A stretch of 64,000 nucleotides of DNA from Streptococcus cristatus AS 1.3089 (GTDB taxonomy: Bacteria > Bacillota > Bacilli > Lactobacillales > Streptococcaceae): the NCBI RefSeq assembly GCF_000385925.1, contig NC_021175.1, positions 875,501 through 939,500 on the forward strand. Direction: 5' to 3'. Of this stretch, positions 25,706-32,669 are shown piece by piece. Below the pieces are notes generated by a model that was not told the DNA's origin, made no database searches, and worked only from the letters and a program-made list of their open reading frames with translations. Position numbers and translations under genes: made by a program. Numbering within the stretch: the first letter of the stretch is position 1; every line of letters starts with the position of its first letter.

Positions 25706-26056
25706 ATGCAAATAAACGATATGCTAGAGCTCGCAAGAGAAACTAGAAAGCAAATAAGGAAGGTATTTGGAGAAAGAGTGGATACGATTACTGGTTACGA
25801 TTATGTTAATGAACCCAGTCATCAAACTTTTAAATTAGACTTTGAGGCTTACGATTACTTCTCGATTGAATTTGATTATGAAAGTGATCTCTGTGAATTC
25901 TTTATTGTTTTATCGAAAGAAGTGAAGCTATCCCTTACTAAAGAGCCAGCTGTCTATAGCCAGATAACAGATTGGGATAGTTACTTAAAAGAAATCATGG
26001 CAGAGATTGAACTTCGCATTCCAGACAAGTTTTTAAAAGCCAAGGGCTGGCTATAA
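25706..26056 (+). CDS. Tandem paralogue 4 of 5 (C1 type), immunity-like
   Basis: The start at 25706 (MQINDMLELARETRKQIRKV) has AAGAGGAT 7 bases upstream; an ATG at 25688 in the same frame has a poor site. 116 residues, C1 subtype (DLCEFFIVLSKEVKLSLTKE), ending LRIPDKFLKAKGWL. Closest to paralogue 3 in the middle (EPSHQTFKLDFEAYDYFSIE) and to paralogue 1 in KEPAVYSQITDWDSYLK, a mosaic pattern. Confidence 0.65.
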   Translation: MQINDMLELARETRKQIRKVFGERVDTITGYDYVNEPSHQTFKLDFEAYDYFSIEFDYESDLCEFFIVLSKEVKLSLTKEPAVYSQITDWDSYLKEIMAEIELRIPDKFLKAKGWL

Positions 26057-26074
26057 AGAATAGAAGGAGTTTTT

Positions 26075-26431
26075 ATGGAAGAGAATCAAATATTTCAACT
26101 AGCATTGGAAACTAGTGAAAAAATCAAAAGTGTATTTGGTGAGCGTATCACTGAGCCAAAAATTGTGGATGTTGTTGAGTACTTACCGTATCAGCGATTT
26201 GGAATTCGGTTTGTTGCGTATGATTATTATTTAATATTCTTCAACTATGATAGAGGATTTTGTAGCTTTTCTATTTTTGTAGGTGAGCGATACGGAGCCT
26301 CTTTGAATGGCGGCAAAAGTATGATAGTTTTTGGTGAAATAAAAGATTGGGACAGCTACTTAAAAGGGATCATGGCAGAAATTGAGCTTCGCATTCCAGA
26401 TAAGTTTTTGAAATCCAAGGGATGGTTGTAG
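26075..26431 (+). CDS. Tandem paralogue 5 of 5 (C2 type), immunity-like
   Basis: The 118-residue protein has the C2 core of paralogue 2 (KIKSVFGERITEPKIVDVVE, FCSFSIFVGERYGASLNGGK) with the common C-terminus LRIPDKFLKSKGWL. GAAGGAG precedes the start. The pair of C2 genes brackets the C1 genes 3 and 4, as expected if a C1-C2 pair was duplicated and a C1 copy was then added. Confidence 0.65.
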   Translation: MEENQIFQLALETSEKIKSVFGERITEPKIVDVVEYLPYQRFGIRFVAYDYYLIFFNYDRGFCSFSIFVGERYGASLNGGKSMIVFGEIKDWDSYLKGIMAEIELRIPDKFLKSKGWL

Positions 26432-26465
26432 TTTAGTCTGAAACTCTTAGAGGAGAAAAGGAACT

Positions 26466-27113
26466 ATGTTTAAAAGAGAGCAAGAACGAATGGAGCTTTT
26501 ATCAGAGATTCAAAAACTAGGCTATGATAGTTTGAGATTTTCTATTTTCAACAACCATGATCCCTGGGAGTGGGAAACGAGAATTGAATTCAATCCTCAA
26601 ACTCATAAGTATGAGGTATATCTAACAAGGGACAGGGCTGGAAAAGGAAGAGTTTTTGAGTATCCTGATTTTCCTCAAGCAAAAGAAAAATTTTTAGAGT
26701 TGTTAGACCATACTGTTTCAAGAAATAAGTACTATATTTCCAATGGCTGGGTGCCACAATATCCTTCCCCACTTTGGGGTAAACCAGAAATCGATATCGA
26801 GTCTTTGAAAAATATAGTGGAAAAGGAGATTAAAGAAAGAGGTCTAGAAAGCTTGTCTTATGTCTTATTTGATGAAGATAGCAGCCAACCATGGGCAACA
26901 CATTTGTTTTTTAAAGATAACAAGTTTCAAATTAACAGTAGGGATGAACGCTCATATATTGTGGGGAAAACATGGGAGTTTGATACGAGGAAGGAAGCAA
27001 AGGATGAATTCTTTAAGATTCTAAGTCAGACAGTTCATGCGGAACAGTTGGCAAATGAACTTGGCTTTTCACACCCCTATCCTTCGCCATTATGGGACGA
27101 GGAAGGAAAATGA
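26466..27113 (+). CDS. Two-domain immunity-like protein (B then A type)
   Basis: The 215-residue protein contains a B-type SPLWD domain (about 8-105; LGYDSLRFSIFNNHDPWEWE, VPQYPSPLWGK) followed by an A-type copy (about 110-213; LESLSYVLFDEDSSQPWATH, INSRDERSYIVGKTWEFDTR, HPYPSPLWDEEGK). The same two domain types occur in the ORFs at 21806-23153 but in other order, on the far side of the five-paralogue array. AGGAG lies upstream of the ATG. Function inferred from context only. Confidence 0.7.
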   Translation: MFKREQERMELLSEIQKLGYDSLRFSIFNNHDPWEWETRIEFNPQTHKYEVYLTRDRAGKGRVFEYPDFPQAKEKFLELLDHTVSRNKYYISNGWVPQYPSPLWGKPEIDIESLKNIVEKEIKERGLESLSYVLFDEDSSQPWATHLFFKDNKFQINSRDERSYIVGKTWEFDTRKEAKDEFFKILSQTVHAEQLANELGFSHPYPSPLWDEEGK

Positions 27114-27272
27114 TTTAATTTGAGACAGGATATACGAACCTTGTAAAAGATGTGTTTAGCTTTCTAGGTCATTGAGAACTAGCTAAAGTTTGGTTAGTAC
27201 AAAAGAGAAGATAAATGTGTTTTAGGGAAGAAATAATCAGTAGACATTTAGTAAAAGACAAAGGAGATAAGA

Positions 27273-27932
27273 ATGGAATCAATTTATGTAAGTCAAAAAG
27301 ATATGTTGGAAATCTGTCAAGATGGTGATAAGTATTTCTTGCGTTATCCAACTTTTAATATTACCTGCCCAGAAGTGGTTCAAGAAATCCCAAAGGAAGC
27401 TGCCGATAGCTATATTTCGGGAGAACATACTGGCAAAGAGTTGATGAATTATGCGCAGTATGGTTTTTGGAAATCTAAAAAACAGTATACACAAGAAGAG
27501 TCAGACAAAATTTTTATACGAAATAATCCTGATCTAATTTTTAATGATTTGTCTGATAATCAAAAAATATTTTCTTCTGAAGAGTTTACTCAAATTGTCA
27601 CCCAAGCCATCGCTTCAAAATTGAAACCTAGCGAACTTGACGCAATTGGTACAGTTGATAGTCATTTAGAACTTCTTCTGGTGGATCCAGTTGGCTGGGA
27701 GGAAGAGATAGAAGCAGTACATCTGGAAGTTTTGCAGGAAAAAATTAACAATTATATTCACTTCCTCGAAAGCAAGCAGTATGTGGAGCGATATGGTGAT
27801 AAGTTTGACAAAAAAGTTATCCATATCACGTTCCAGTATTCTCCATCAGACAACGGTCTATCATTCCTCGCAGCCGTTCAGAAAGTGTTACAACCGACAG
27901 ATATGAGCTTGAAGGTAGAATTGCCGGAGTGA
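27273..27932 (+). CDS. Protein with C-terminal DUF6572-like domain
   Basis: The 219-residue protein has two parts. Residues about 1-120 (MESIYVSQKDMLEICQDGDK...) are not recognised, with an alpha/beta pattern. Residues about 122-219 match DUF6572 as I know it: GTVDSHLELLLVDPVGWEEE, HLEVLQEKINNYIHFLESKQ, VIHITFQYSPSDNGLSFLAA. Proteins with that domain are often found in immunity or toxin neighbourhoods; no activity is known. AAAGGAG precedes the start. It ends the cluster. A symmetrical hairpin AAAGCCTT/AAGGCTTT at 27986-28007 follows. Confidence 0.6.
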   Translation: MESIYVSQKDMLEICQDGDKYFLRYPTFNITCPEVVQEIPKEAADSYISGEHTGKELMNYAQYGFWKSKKQYTQEESDKIFIRNNPDLIFNDLSDNQKIFSSEEFTQIVTQAIASKLKPSELDAIGTVDSHLELLLVDPVGWEEEIEAVHLEVLQEKINNYIHFLESKQYVERYGDKFDKKVIHITFQYSPSDNGLSFLAAVQKVLQPTDMSLKVELPE

Positions 27933-28007
27933 GTTGGATAAAAAGTTAGCGAAATTTTTGACCAAAATTGACCAAGTAAGATAGAAAAGCCTTTAGAATA
28001 AGGCTTT

Positions 28008-28457
28008 AGGACTGATATTTTATTCCTGCAGGGGGAATCTCTTGTTAATAAGGATCGTGAAAAAGGTATTCGTACTTTTTTGACTGATAAAAATTATTTA
28101 ATGGATTTGCAAGTTATTTATGGCTTAACTACAATTGATTCAGTTTATTCATATGCAATAAATAATTTATCTAATCAAAATCATCCGGATATGATATTTG
28201 TTTCTGGGGATGAGAAGGTTCAAGGGCTGATTCGTGCGTGCTATGAGAAGGGGATTACCATTCCTGATGATATTTCAATAATTGGATTCGATAATATTCC
28301 TATTTCGCAATATTATACTCCAGCTCTGTCTACTATTTCTCCTAATTATGCTATGTTAGCTCAAAAAATGATAGAAGGTGTTTTAGCAATCATTAACGAT
28401 AAAAATATAGAATCCGTTGAAATATCTTCAAAAATTATTAGAAGACAAAGCTTTTAA
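28008..28457 (+). pseudogene. LacI family regulator, C-terminal fragment
   Basis: The frame is open from about 28002, with no start codon at a sensible place, and reads DILFLQGESLVNKDREKGIR, then PDMIFVSGDEKVQGLIRACY, ITIPDDISIIGFDNIPISQY and PALSTISPNYAMLAQKMIEG, the end of a LacI/GalR periplasmic-binding-type effector domain. The DNA-binding domain and first half of the effector domain are missing. It is a relic left by a deletion or insertion event in the island, and marks a seam between the immunity cluster and the ABC exporter part. Confidence 0.8.
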
Positions 28458-28480
28458 TCGGTAAAAAATACCGATTTTTT
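28457..28480 (+). terminator. Terminator after LacI relic
   Basis: ATCGGTA pairs with TACCGAT around an A-rich loop, followed by a run of T. Confidence 0.85.
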
Positions 28481-28607
28481 ATTTGATAAAATATTAAAAT
28501 AGTAGTAGAATGCAACTTATGACACCGATGTCATTTTAGAGTAGGAGGGATTAATGTCTACAATTTTTAATCATTCATTTAATAGTATTGTCGAGTTAAG
28601 GTATATA

Positions 28608-28636
28608 AAAACAGGCCTAAGCCTGCTCTGTTTTTT
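28608..28636 (+). terminator. Terminator-like hairpin in the 28.5-29.4 kb spacer
   Basis: ACAGGC-CTAA-GCCTG, with outer CAG/CTG pairing, is followed by six T. It lies 50 bases into a short ORF (28554-28667) with a good ribosome site, so it may end a short transcript. The 1-kb spacer 28481-29462 otherwise holds the repeats listed and no gene I can support. Confidence 0.5.
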
Positions 28637-28786
28637 GCCCTGTTTTCTACCAAAGTTCATTTTATAAAAAAGTAGAGAAAACACAAAGGGTAACTAAAAG
28701 GTTAATTAAATTGATGTGTTCAGTAAGCAAGTAAAATATAATAAAAGTTTCCATTCCTATAAACAATATAGGAGAATATTAACAAT

Positions 28787-28859
28787 TTAAATGGTGTGAA
28801 CTTTTTAGTAAATTCTAGCTCAATTCGTGTATTTTTAGGGTAAAATTCACACCATTTAA
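28787..28859. repeat. MITE-like 14-bp inverted repeats, 73 bp
   Basis: TTAAATGGTGTGAA (28787-28800) and TTCACACCATTTAA (28846-28859) are perfect inverted repeats with 45 bases between. The arms lie in an AT-rich non-coding stretch. The size and shape fit a small non-autonomous insertion, but no target-site duplication is clear. Confidence 0.45.
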
Positions 28860-28959
28860 TTGAAACTTATTCAAATTAGATGAAATTGGTTTTCTAAAAA
28901 AAGCGGGGAAACGCTGATTTAAAGGGGATTTTGAAACTTATTCAAATATAAATGTATCC

Positions 28960-28991
28960 AACCAGGTCTTAAGAAAGCTCGTAAAGCATCA
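28960..28991 (+). repeat. 32-bp direct repeat, copy 1 (before ABC exporter)
   Basis: Matches 32479-32510 in 30 of 32 positions (core AACCAGGTCTTAAGAAAGCT). The two copies bracket the ABC exporter genes. Each reads as PGLKKA(R/Y)KAS in one frame, which looks like the tail of a longer, unidentified coding sequence. Confidence 0.75.
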
Positions 28992-29034
28992 CAATTATCA
29001 AAACGTTAATCAACACGCTTATATCAACGTTTAC

Positions 29035-29070
29035 AGACATTTAAGAAATTTCTCTTGGATGTCTTTTTTT
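29035..29070 (+). terminator. Terminator-like hairpin, spacer before ABC exporter
   Basis: AGACAT pairs with ATGTCT (with an inner AGAAATTTCT symmetry), followed by seven T. No gene can be assigned to it; it may belong to the sequence represented by the 32-bp repeat. Confidence 0.55.
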
Positions 29071-29462
29071 GTCTAGCTAAATTTTACAAATTGGGCAATT
29101 TAGGTTACTCAATAATATAAAAAGATAAAAATTTAAAGTTCGAATTTTAATTTTAAAAAAAGTAATTATTATTGAATATCTGTTCAAACATTTTTTCTTT
29201 TCTAAGGTTAATATAAGTATATATACTTTAAAAAAGGAAGTCAAACATCTTGCTCATAGATTTTTGCATTTTTAAAAAATACATTTTGTCATATAATAAT
29301 GTGGAAAATTGACGGATTCCTTAAATAATCATATAATATGAATATGTAAACCCTTACATACTATTCTACTTATACTTGATAAAATGCAAGTTCTTGAGGA
29401 TCTATAAATATATAGACACTCTTCTATTTATAAAGTGAAATAAAGAATCACGGAGAAAGTTT

Positions 29463-29666
29463 ATGGATATTAAAGAGACATTCAACCAGCTAGACAATAC
29501 AAAATTTAATGATTTCAATAATCGCCTTGAAGGTTTTGAGAAACTTTTTAAAGACAAATATTATTTTACCCATCCCGAAGATTTTAGCTCAATCTTTAGC
29601 ATTTTGGTAAAGTATGGAAAAAGTACAAGTAAATATATTTTATCGAAAGGAGAGATATATGAGTGA
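29463..29666 (+). CDS. Small hypothetical protein before ABC exporter
   Basis: The 67-residue protein MDIKETFNQLDNTKFNDFNN... is charged and probably helical, without a signal peptide or a double-glycine leader. GGAGAAAG precedes the ATG, and its end overlaps the ABC ATPase start by 8 bases. It is not recognised. By position it could be a small partner, a regulator or a precursor peptide of the exporter, none of which the sequence proves. Confidence 0.45.
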   Translation: MDIKETFNQLDNTKFNDFNNRLEGFEKLFKDKYYFTHPEDFSSIFSILVKYGKSTSKYILSKGEIYE

Positions 29667-30645
29667 AATAGTTATTAATGCTCAGAATTTATCTAAAAAT
29701 TTTTATAATTTTGATTCAAGACTCCCATTTATCAAGAGATTTTTGAAACGTAATCAAATAACGATTCGAGCTGTTCAAGATATTAGTTTTACGATTAAGA
29801 GAGGGAGTATAGTTGGCTTTATTGGGAGTAATGGAGCTGGTAAATCCACAACGATTAAAATGTTGACTGGGACTCTTTATCCTAGTTCCGGAAAATTAGA
29901 AGTGAATGGAGAAATTCCATTTAAAAGAAGTATAAATTTTAGAAAAAAAATTTCAATAGTAGTAGGAAATAAATTACAGTTATTTCAAGATGTTTCGGCT
30001 ATGGATTATTTTCAATTGATTGGTACTTTATATGAGGTAGAACCGGCGATTTTACAAGAACGAATTCAGGAATTAAGCAATTTGTTGAATGTAAAAGATC
30101 AGCTTTACCAGCAGGTCCGGACCCTCTCTCTTGGACAAAAAATGAAAATGGAGTTTATCGCGGCATCTTTAACAAGTCCGGAAATATTATTTTTAGACGA
30201 GCCTACTATAGGGTTAGATATACAGTCTAAAAAAGATATCAGAACATTTTTAAAGAAAATGAATGAAGAATGTCATACTACTATTATTTTAACGAGTCAT
30301 GATATGGATGATATTTCGTCTGTTTGTGACGAATTAATCGTCATTGACAAAGGAAAAATTATTTTGCAGGAGTCAATGGATGTTATTTTATCTAAATTTT
30401 CTGATTTTAAATATTTAAAGATAAAAATGACATTAGATTTGGTACCAGAGTTATGCTATGTTAAAGGAGTAGTAGTCATTTCTCAAACAAAATCGGAATG
30501 TATACTAAAAATACCTAGAGATTTTGTCTTTGAGACATTAGAATCAATCAATAAGCTTGTAGATATAGAAGATTTTGAAATATCAAATCTTTCTTTAGAA
30601 GAAATTATTTTACAAAACTATTTTACAAAAAAGGAGCACAATTGA
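29659..30645 (+). CDS. ABC exporter ATP-binding protein (COG4586 type)
   Basis: The start is the ATG at 29659 with GAAAGGAGAG; 328 residues. Walker A GSNGAGKSTT, Q-loop region VVGNKLQLFQDVSAMDYFQL, signature LSLGQKMKMEFIAASL, Walker B ILFLDEPTIGLD, and H-loop LTSHDMDDISSVCDE are all present. A C-terminal extension (about 245-328) of the DUF4162 kind follows. This ATPase class works with two six-helix permeases encoded next to it, as here. Substrates of such exporters are mostly unknown. It overlaps the next gene by 4 bases. Confidence 0.9.
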   Translation: MSEIVINAQNLSKNFYNFDSRLPFIKRFLKRNQITIRAVQDISFTIKRGSIVGFIGSNGAGKSTTIKMLTGTLYPSSGKLEVNGEIPFKRSINFRKKISIVVGNKLQLFQDVSAMDYFQLIGTLYEVEPAILQERIQELSNLLNVKDQLYQQVRTLSLGQKMKMEFIAASLTSPEILFLDEPTIGLDIQSKKDIRTFLKKMNEECHTTIILTSHDMDDISSVCDELIVIDKGKIILQESMDVILSKFSDFKYLKIKMTLDLVPELCYVKGVVVISQTKSECILKIPRDFVFETLESINKLVDIEDFEISNLSLEEIILQNYFTKKEHN

Positions 30646-31435
30646 AAAAAGAAATGTCTATTATTCTGATATCATTTCGATCTATTTTGAACTATAAATC
30701 AAGTGTACTATTGTTAATGTTACAGGCAAGTATACAAATTATGATATCAGTATTTTTATGGACGTATATATATCAGAGTAACCAGATAAATATAGCAGGA
30801 TATGATTTTACCTCAATGGTTCAATACTATTTGGGGACTATAATTTTTTCATATTTTGTTTTTTATCCAGTTGATTGGGAAATCAATGACGATGTTCATT
30901 CAGGAAATTTTTTTAGCATATTAATAAAACCTGTTACTTTTTATAAGTATTATTTTTGTAAAATGCTTGGAGATAGGCTTGCTCATTTATTATTTATCAT
31001 CATTCCTGTCATTTTATTCTCCAGTGTTTATTACAAGAATGAGTTATTAACCATTGAAATTCTTATTTTAGGAAGTATTGCAATTATTCTATCTATGGTT
31101 CTATGGTTTTTAATATCATGTTGTGTAGGTATGCTTTCTTTTTGGTTAGAAAATATATTTTTTGTCCTTACTGTTAAAGAAATAGTAATTCAGTTTTTAT
31201 CAGGAATATTATTGCCTTTAAGTTTTTTTTCAAATAATTTTCGTCTGTTTTTAGATGTATTACCTTTTAAATACTTAGTATATGAACCGCTTCAGATGTT
31301 TAGTAATGATACATATAAATTAATAGACTATTTGAGAATTATTTGTATTCAATTGATTTGGTGCATCATTTTTATATTATATCAAGATTCATATTGAGAA
31401 AAGGAGTGGAGCACTTCTCAAATGTGGGAGGATAA
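30642..31435 (+). pseudogene. ABC exporter permease 1 (COG4587 type), 3' frameshift
   Basis: The permease starts MKKEMSIILISFRSILNYKS and has about six membrane segments, including the QYYLGTIIFSYFVFYPVDWE and VHSGNFFSILIKPVTFYKYY segments typical of this class. It stops early with ILYQDSY at 31397. The next frame gives ISRFILRKGVEHFSNVGG and stop at 31435, which is the normal C-terminus of this family. One additional T in the T5 run at 31369-31373 would restore the full protein of about 264 residues. Only the end is affected, so a sequencing error or recent mutation is likely. Confidence 0.8.
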
Positions 31436-31436
31436 A

Positions 31437-32222
31437 ATGTTTAGAATAAAAGTAATTTTTAGGCTACTTCATTTTGGTTTTAAATCTGATATGAATTTTC
31501 ATTTTGACTTCTTTTGTGGTCTATTTTCGTCGATACTGTGGATTGGTTTACCTATTGTATTTTTTAGATTGATTTTCTTAAACATAGACTCTTTTAATGG
31601 TTGGGACTATTATCAAATTTTATTTTTGGTAGGTTCCTACACTATTGTAGATGGAGTTATGATGGGATTGTTAATTAGAAGTATGGGAATTTTAGAATCA
31701 GATATTTTGAGTGGTAACTTGGATCAAATTTTATTGAGGCCGTTTGATACTCAGTTGTTCTATATTTTTAGATCATTTAATTTAGTTCAATTCGTGAATA
31801 CTTTTTTTTGGTCTTGCGATCATTTTTATAAGTTATGGAAATTTAAATGTACATTTAAATTCATTAAAATATTATTTTATATCCTTTCTTTAATGTGTGG
31901 TTGTATTATATATTATTCAATTTGGTTTCTAATAACGATTAGTTCATTTTGGTTCCCAACTAAATTTTCAAAAGTAGATGTATTTTTGAATTATATTGGA
32001 ATTTCTAAGTATCCATATAATATTTTTACAGGTATTAACAGATTGATCACTATGTTATTTGTTCCCAATTTATTAATTGCCAATCCTGCAGTATTAATAT
32101 TTTTAGGGAAAGATACATTGAACCTATTTTTCTATCAAATAGTTTTTACAGTTTTTTTGATTATTATCAGTCGTACAATTTTTAGAAAAGGATTGAAAAA
32201 ATATGAAAGTGCAGGAAGATAA
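31437..32222 (+). CDS. ABC exporter permease 2 (COG3694 type), locally scrambled frame
   Basis: The start is the ATG at 31437 with GGGAGG; 261 residues ending RKGLKKYESAGR, as expected for the family. Conserved segments include LVGSYTIVDGVMMGLLIRSM and LESDILSGNLDQILLRPFDT. Between 31802 and 31891 the frame reads a polar FFWSCDHFYKLWKFKCTFKF where a membrane segment is expected. The neighbouring frame gives GLAIIFISYGNLNVHLNSLK, which fits much better. Two compensating indels, in T runs at 31802-31809 and 31885-31891, would explain this. Confidence 0.75.
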   Translation: MFRIKVIFRLLHFGFKSDMNFHFDFFCGLFSSILWIGLPIVFFRLIFLNIDSFNGWDYYQILFLVGSYTIVDGVMMGLLIRSMGILESDILSGNLDQILLRPFDTQLFYIFRSFNLVQFVNTFFWSCDHFYKLWKFKCTFKFIKILFYILSLMCGCIIYYSIWFLITISSFWFPTKFSKVDVFLNYIGISKYPYNIFTGINRLITMLFVPNLLIANPAVLIFLGKDTLNLFFYQIVFTVFLIIISRTIFRKGLKKYESAGR

Positions 32223-32478
32223 ACAATGTTGTTCAGTTATATGTTTGACTAAAGGAAGTGATTCGCTGTACTTTGTTTTGTGGTCATTGAAACATCAGAT
32301 AATTATAAACTATAATTTAAAGAATAGTATTATTAACTTATAGGTGCTAAGAAAAAATTTAAAGAAATTCCCTCATTCAATCAAACTTATTCATATTTTT
32401 TAAAATAAGAAAATAGTTGGATTTTGATGATGGTTGATATAAAGCTAAACTGAAAGTACCTGAAATCCAACTGTGTCA

Positions 32479-32510
32479 AACCAGGTCTTAAGAAAGCTTA
32501 TAAAGCATCA
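32479..32510 (+). repeat. 32-bp direct repeat, copy 2 (after ABC exporter)
   Basis: Thirty of 32 positions match 28960-28991. The flanks also share CAAACTTATTCA-like sequence (32382 region; 28935 and 28866 regions), so the repeated unit may once have been longer. The remainder of 32223-32539 is AT-rich; a 46-codon ORF at 32203 overlapping the permease end is too weak to call. Confidence 0.75.
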
Positions 32511-32539
32511 AATAATAGAAAAATAAAATTTAATATAAA

Positions 32540-32572
32540 AAAATCCCATCAGAATATTTCTGGTGGGATTTT
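32540..32572. terminator. Terminator at right end of the island
   Basis: AAAATCCCATCAGAA pairs with TTCTGGTGGGATTTT (one G-T) around a 3-base loop. With A and T runs on both sides it can work in both directions. It is part of the direct repeat shared with the left end (TGGTGGG motif). Confidence 0.8.
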
Positions 32573-32669
32573 TGGTGGGGAACCAATCAATTTTGATTTA
32601 TTTTTAACCTTTTATAACAACTGAAAATGCTGTTAAATCAACCATTTCACTTCAAATCATATTTATAAA

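Noticed and set aside
28554-28667. 37-codon ORF MSTIFNHSFNSIVELRYIKT... with a good ribosome site (GGAGGG)
   Set aside because: A terminator-like hairpin lies within it, the composition is not peptide-like, and no homology is recognised. Could be a short leader, but not supported as a gene.
28787-28859. Terminator reading of the 14-bp inverted repeat
   Set aside because: Loop of 45 bases and no T run on either side; left as a MITE-like repeat.
32203-32343. 46-codon ORF MKVQEDKQCCSVICLTKGSD... overlapping the end of permease 2
   Set aside because: Ribosome site is weak and distant, and the composition is cysteine-rich without known pattern; possibly the start of a lost gene after the ABC module.
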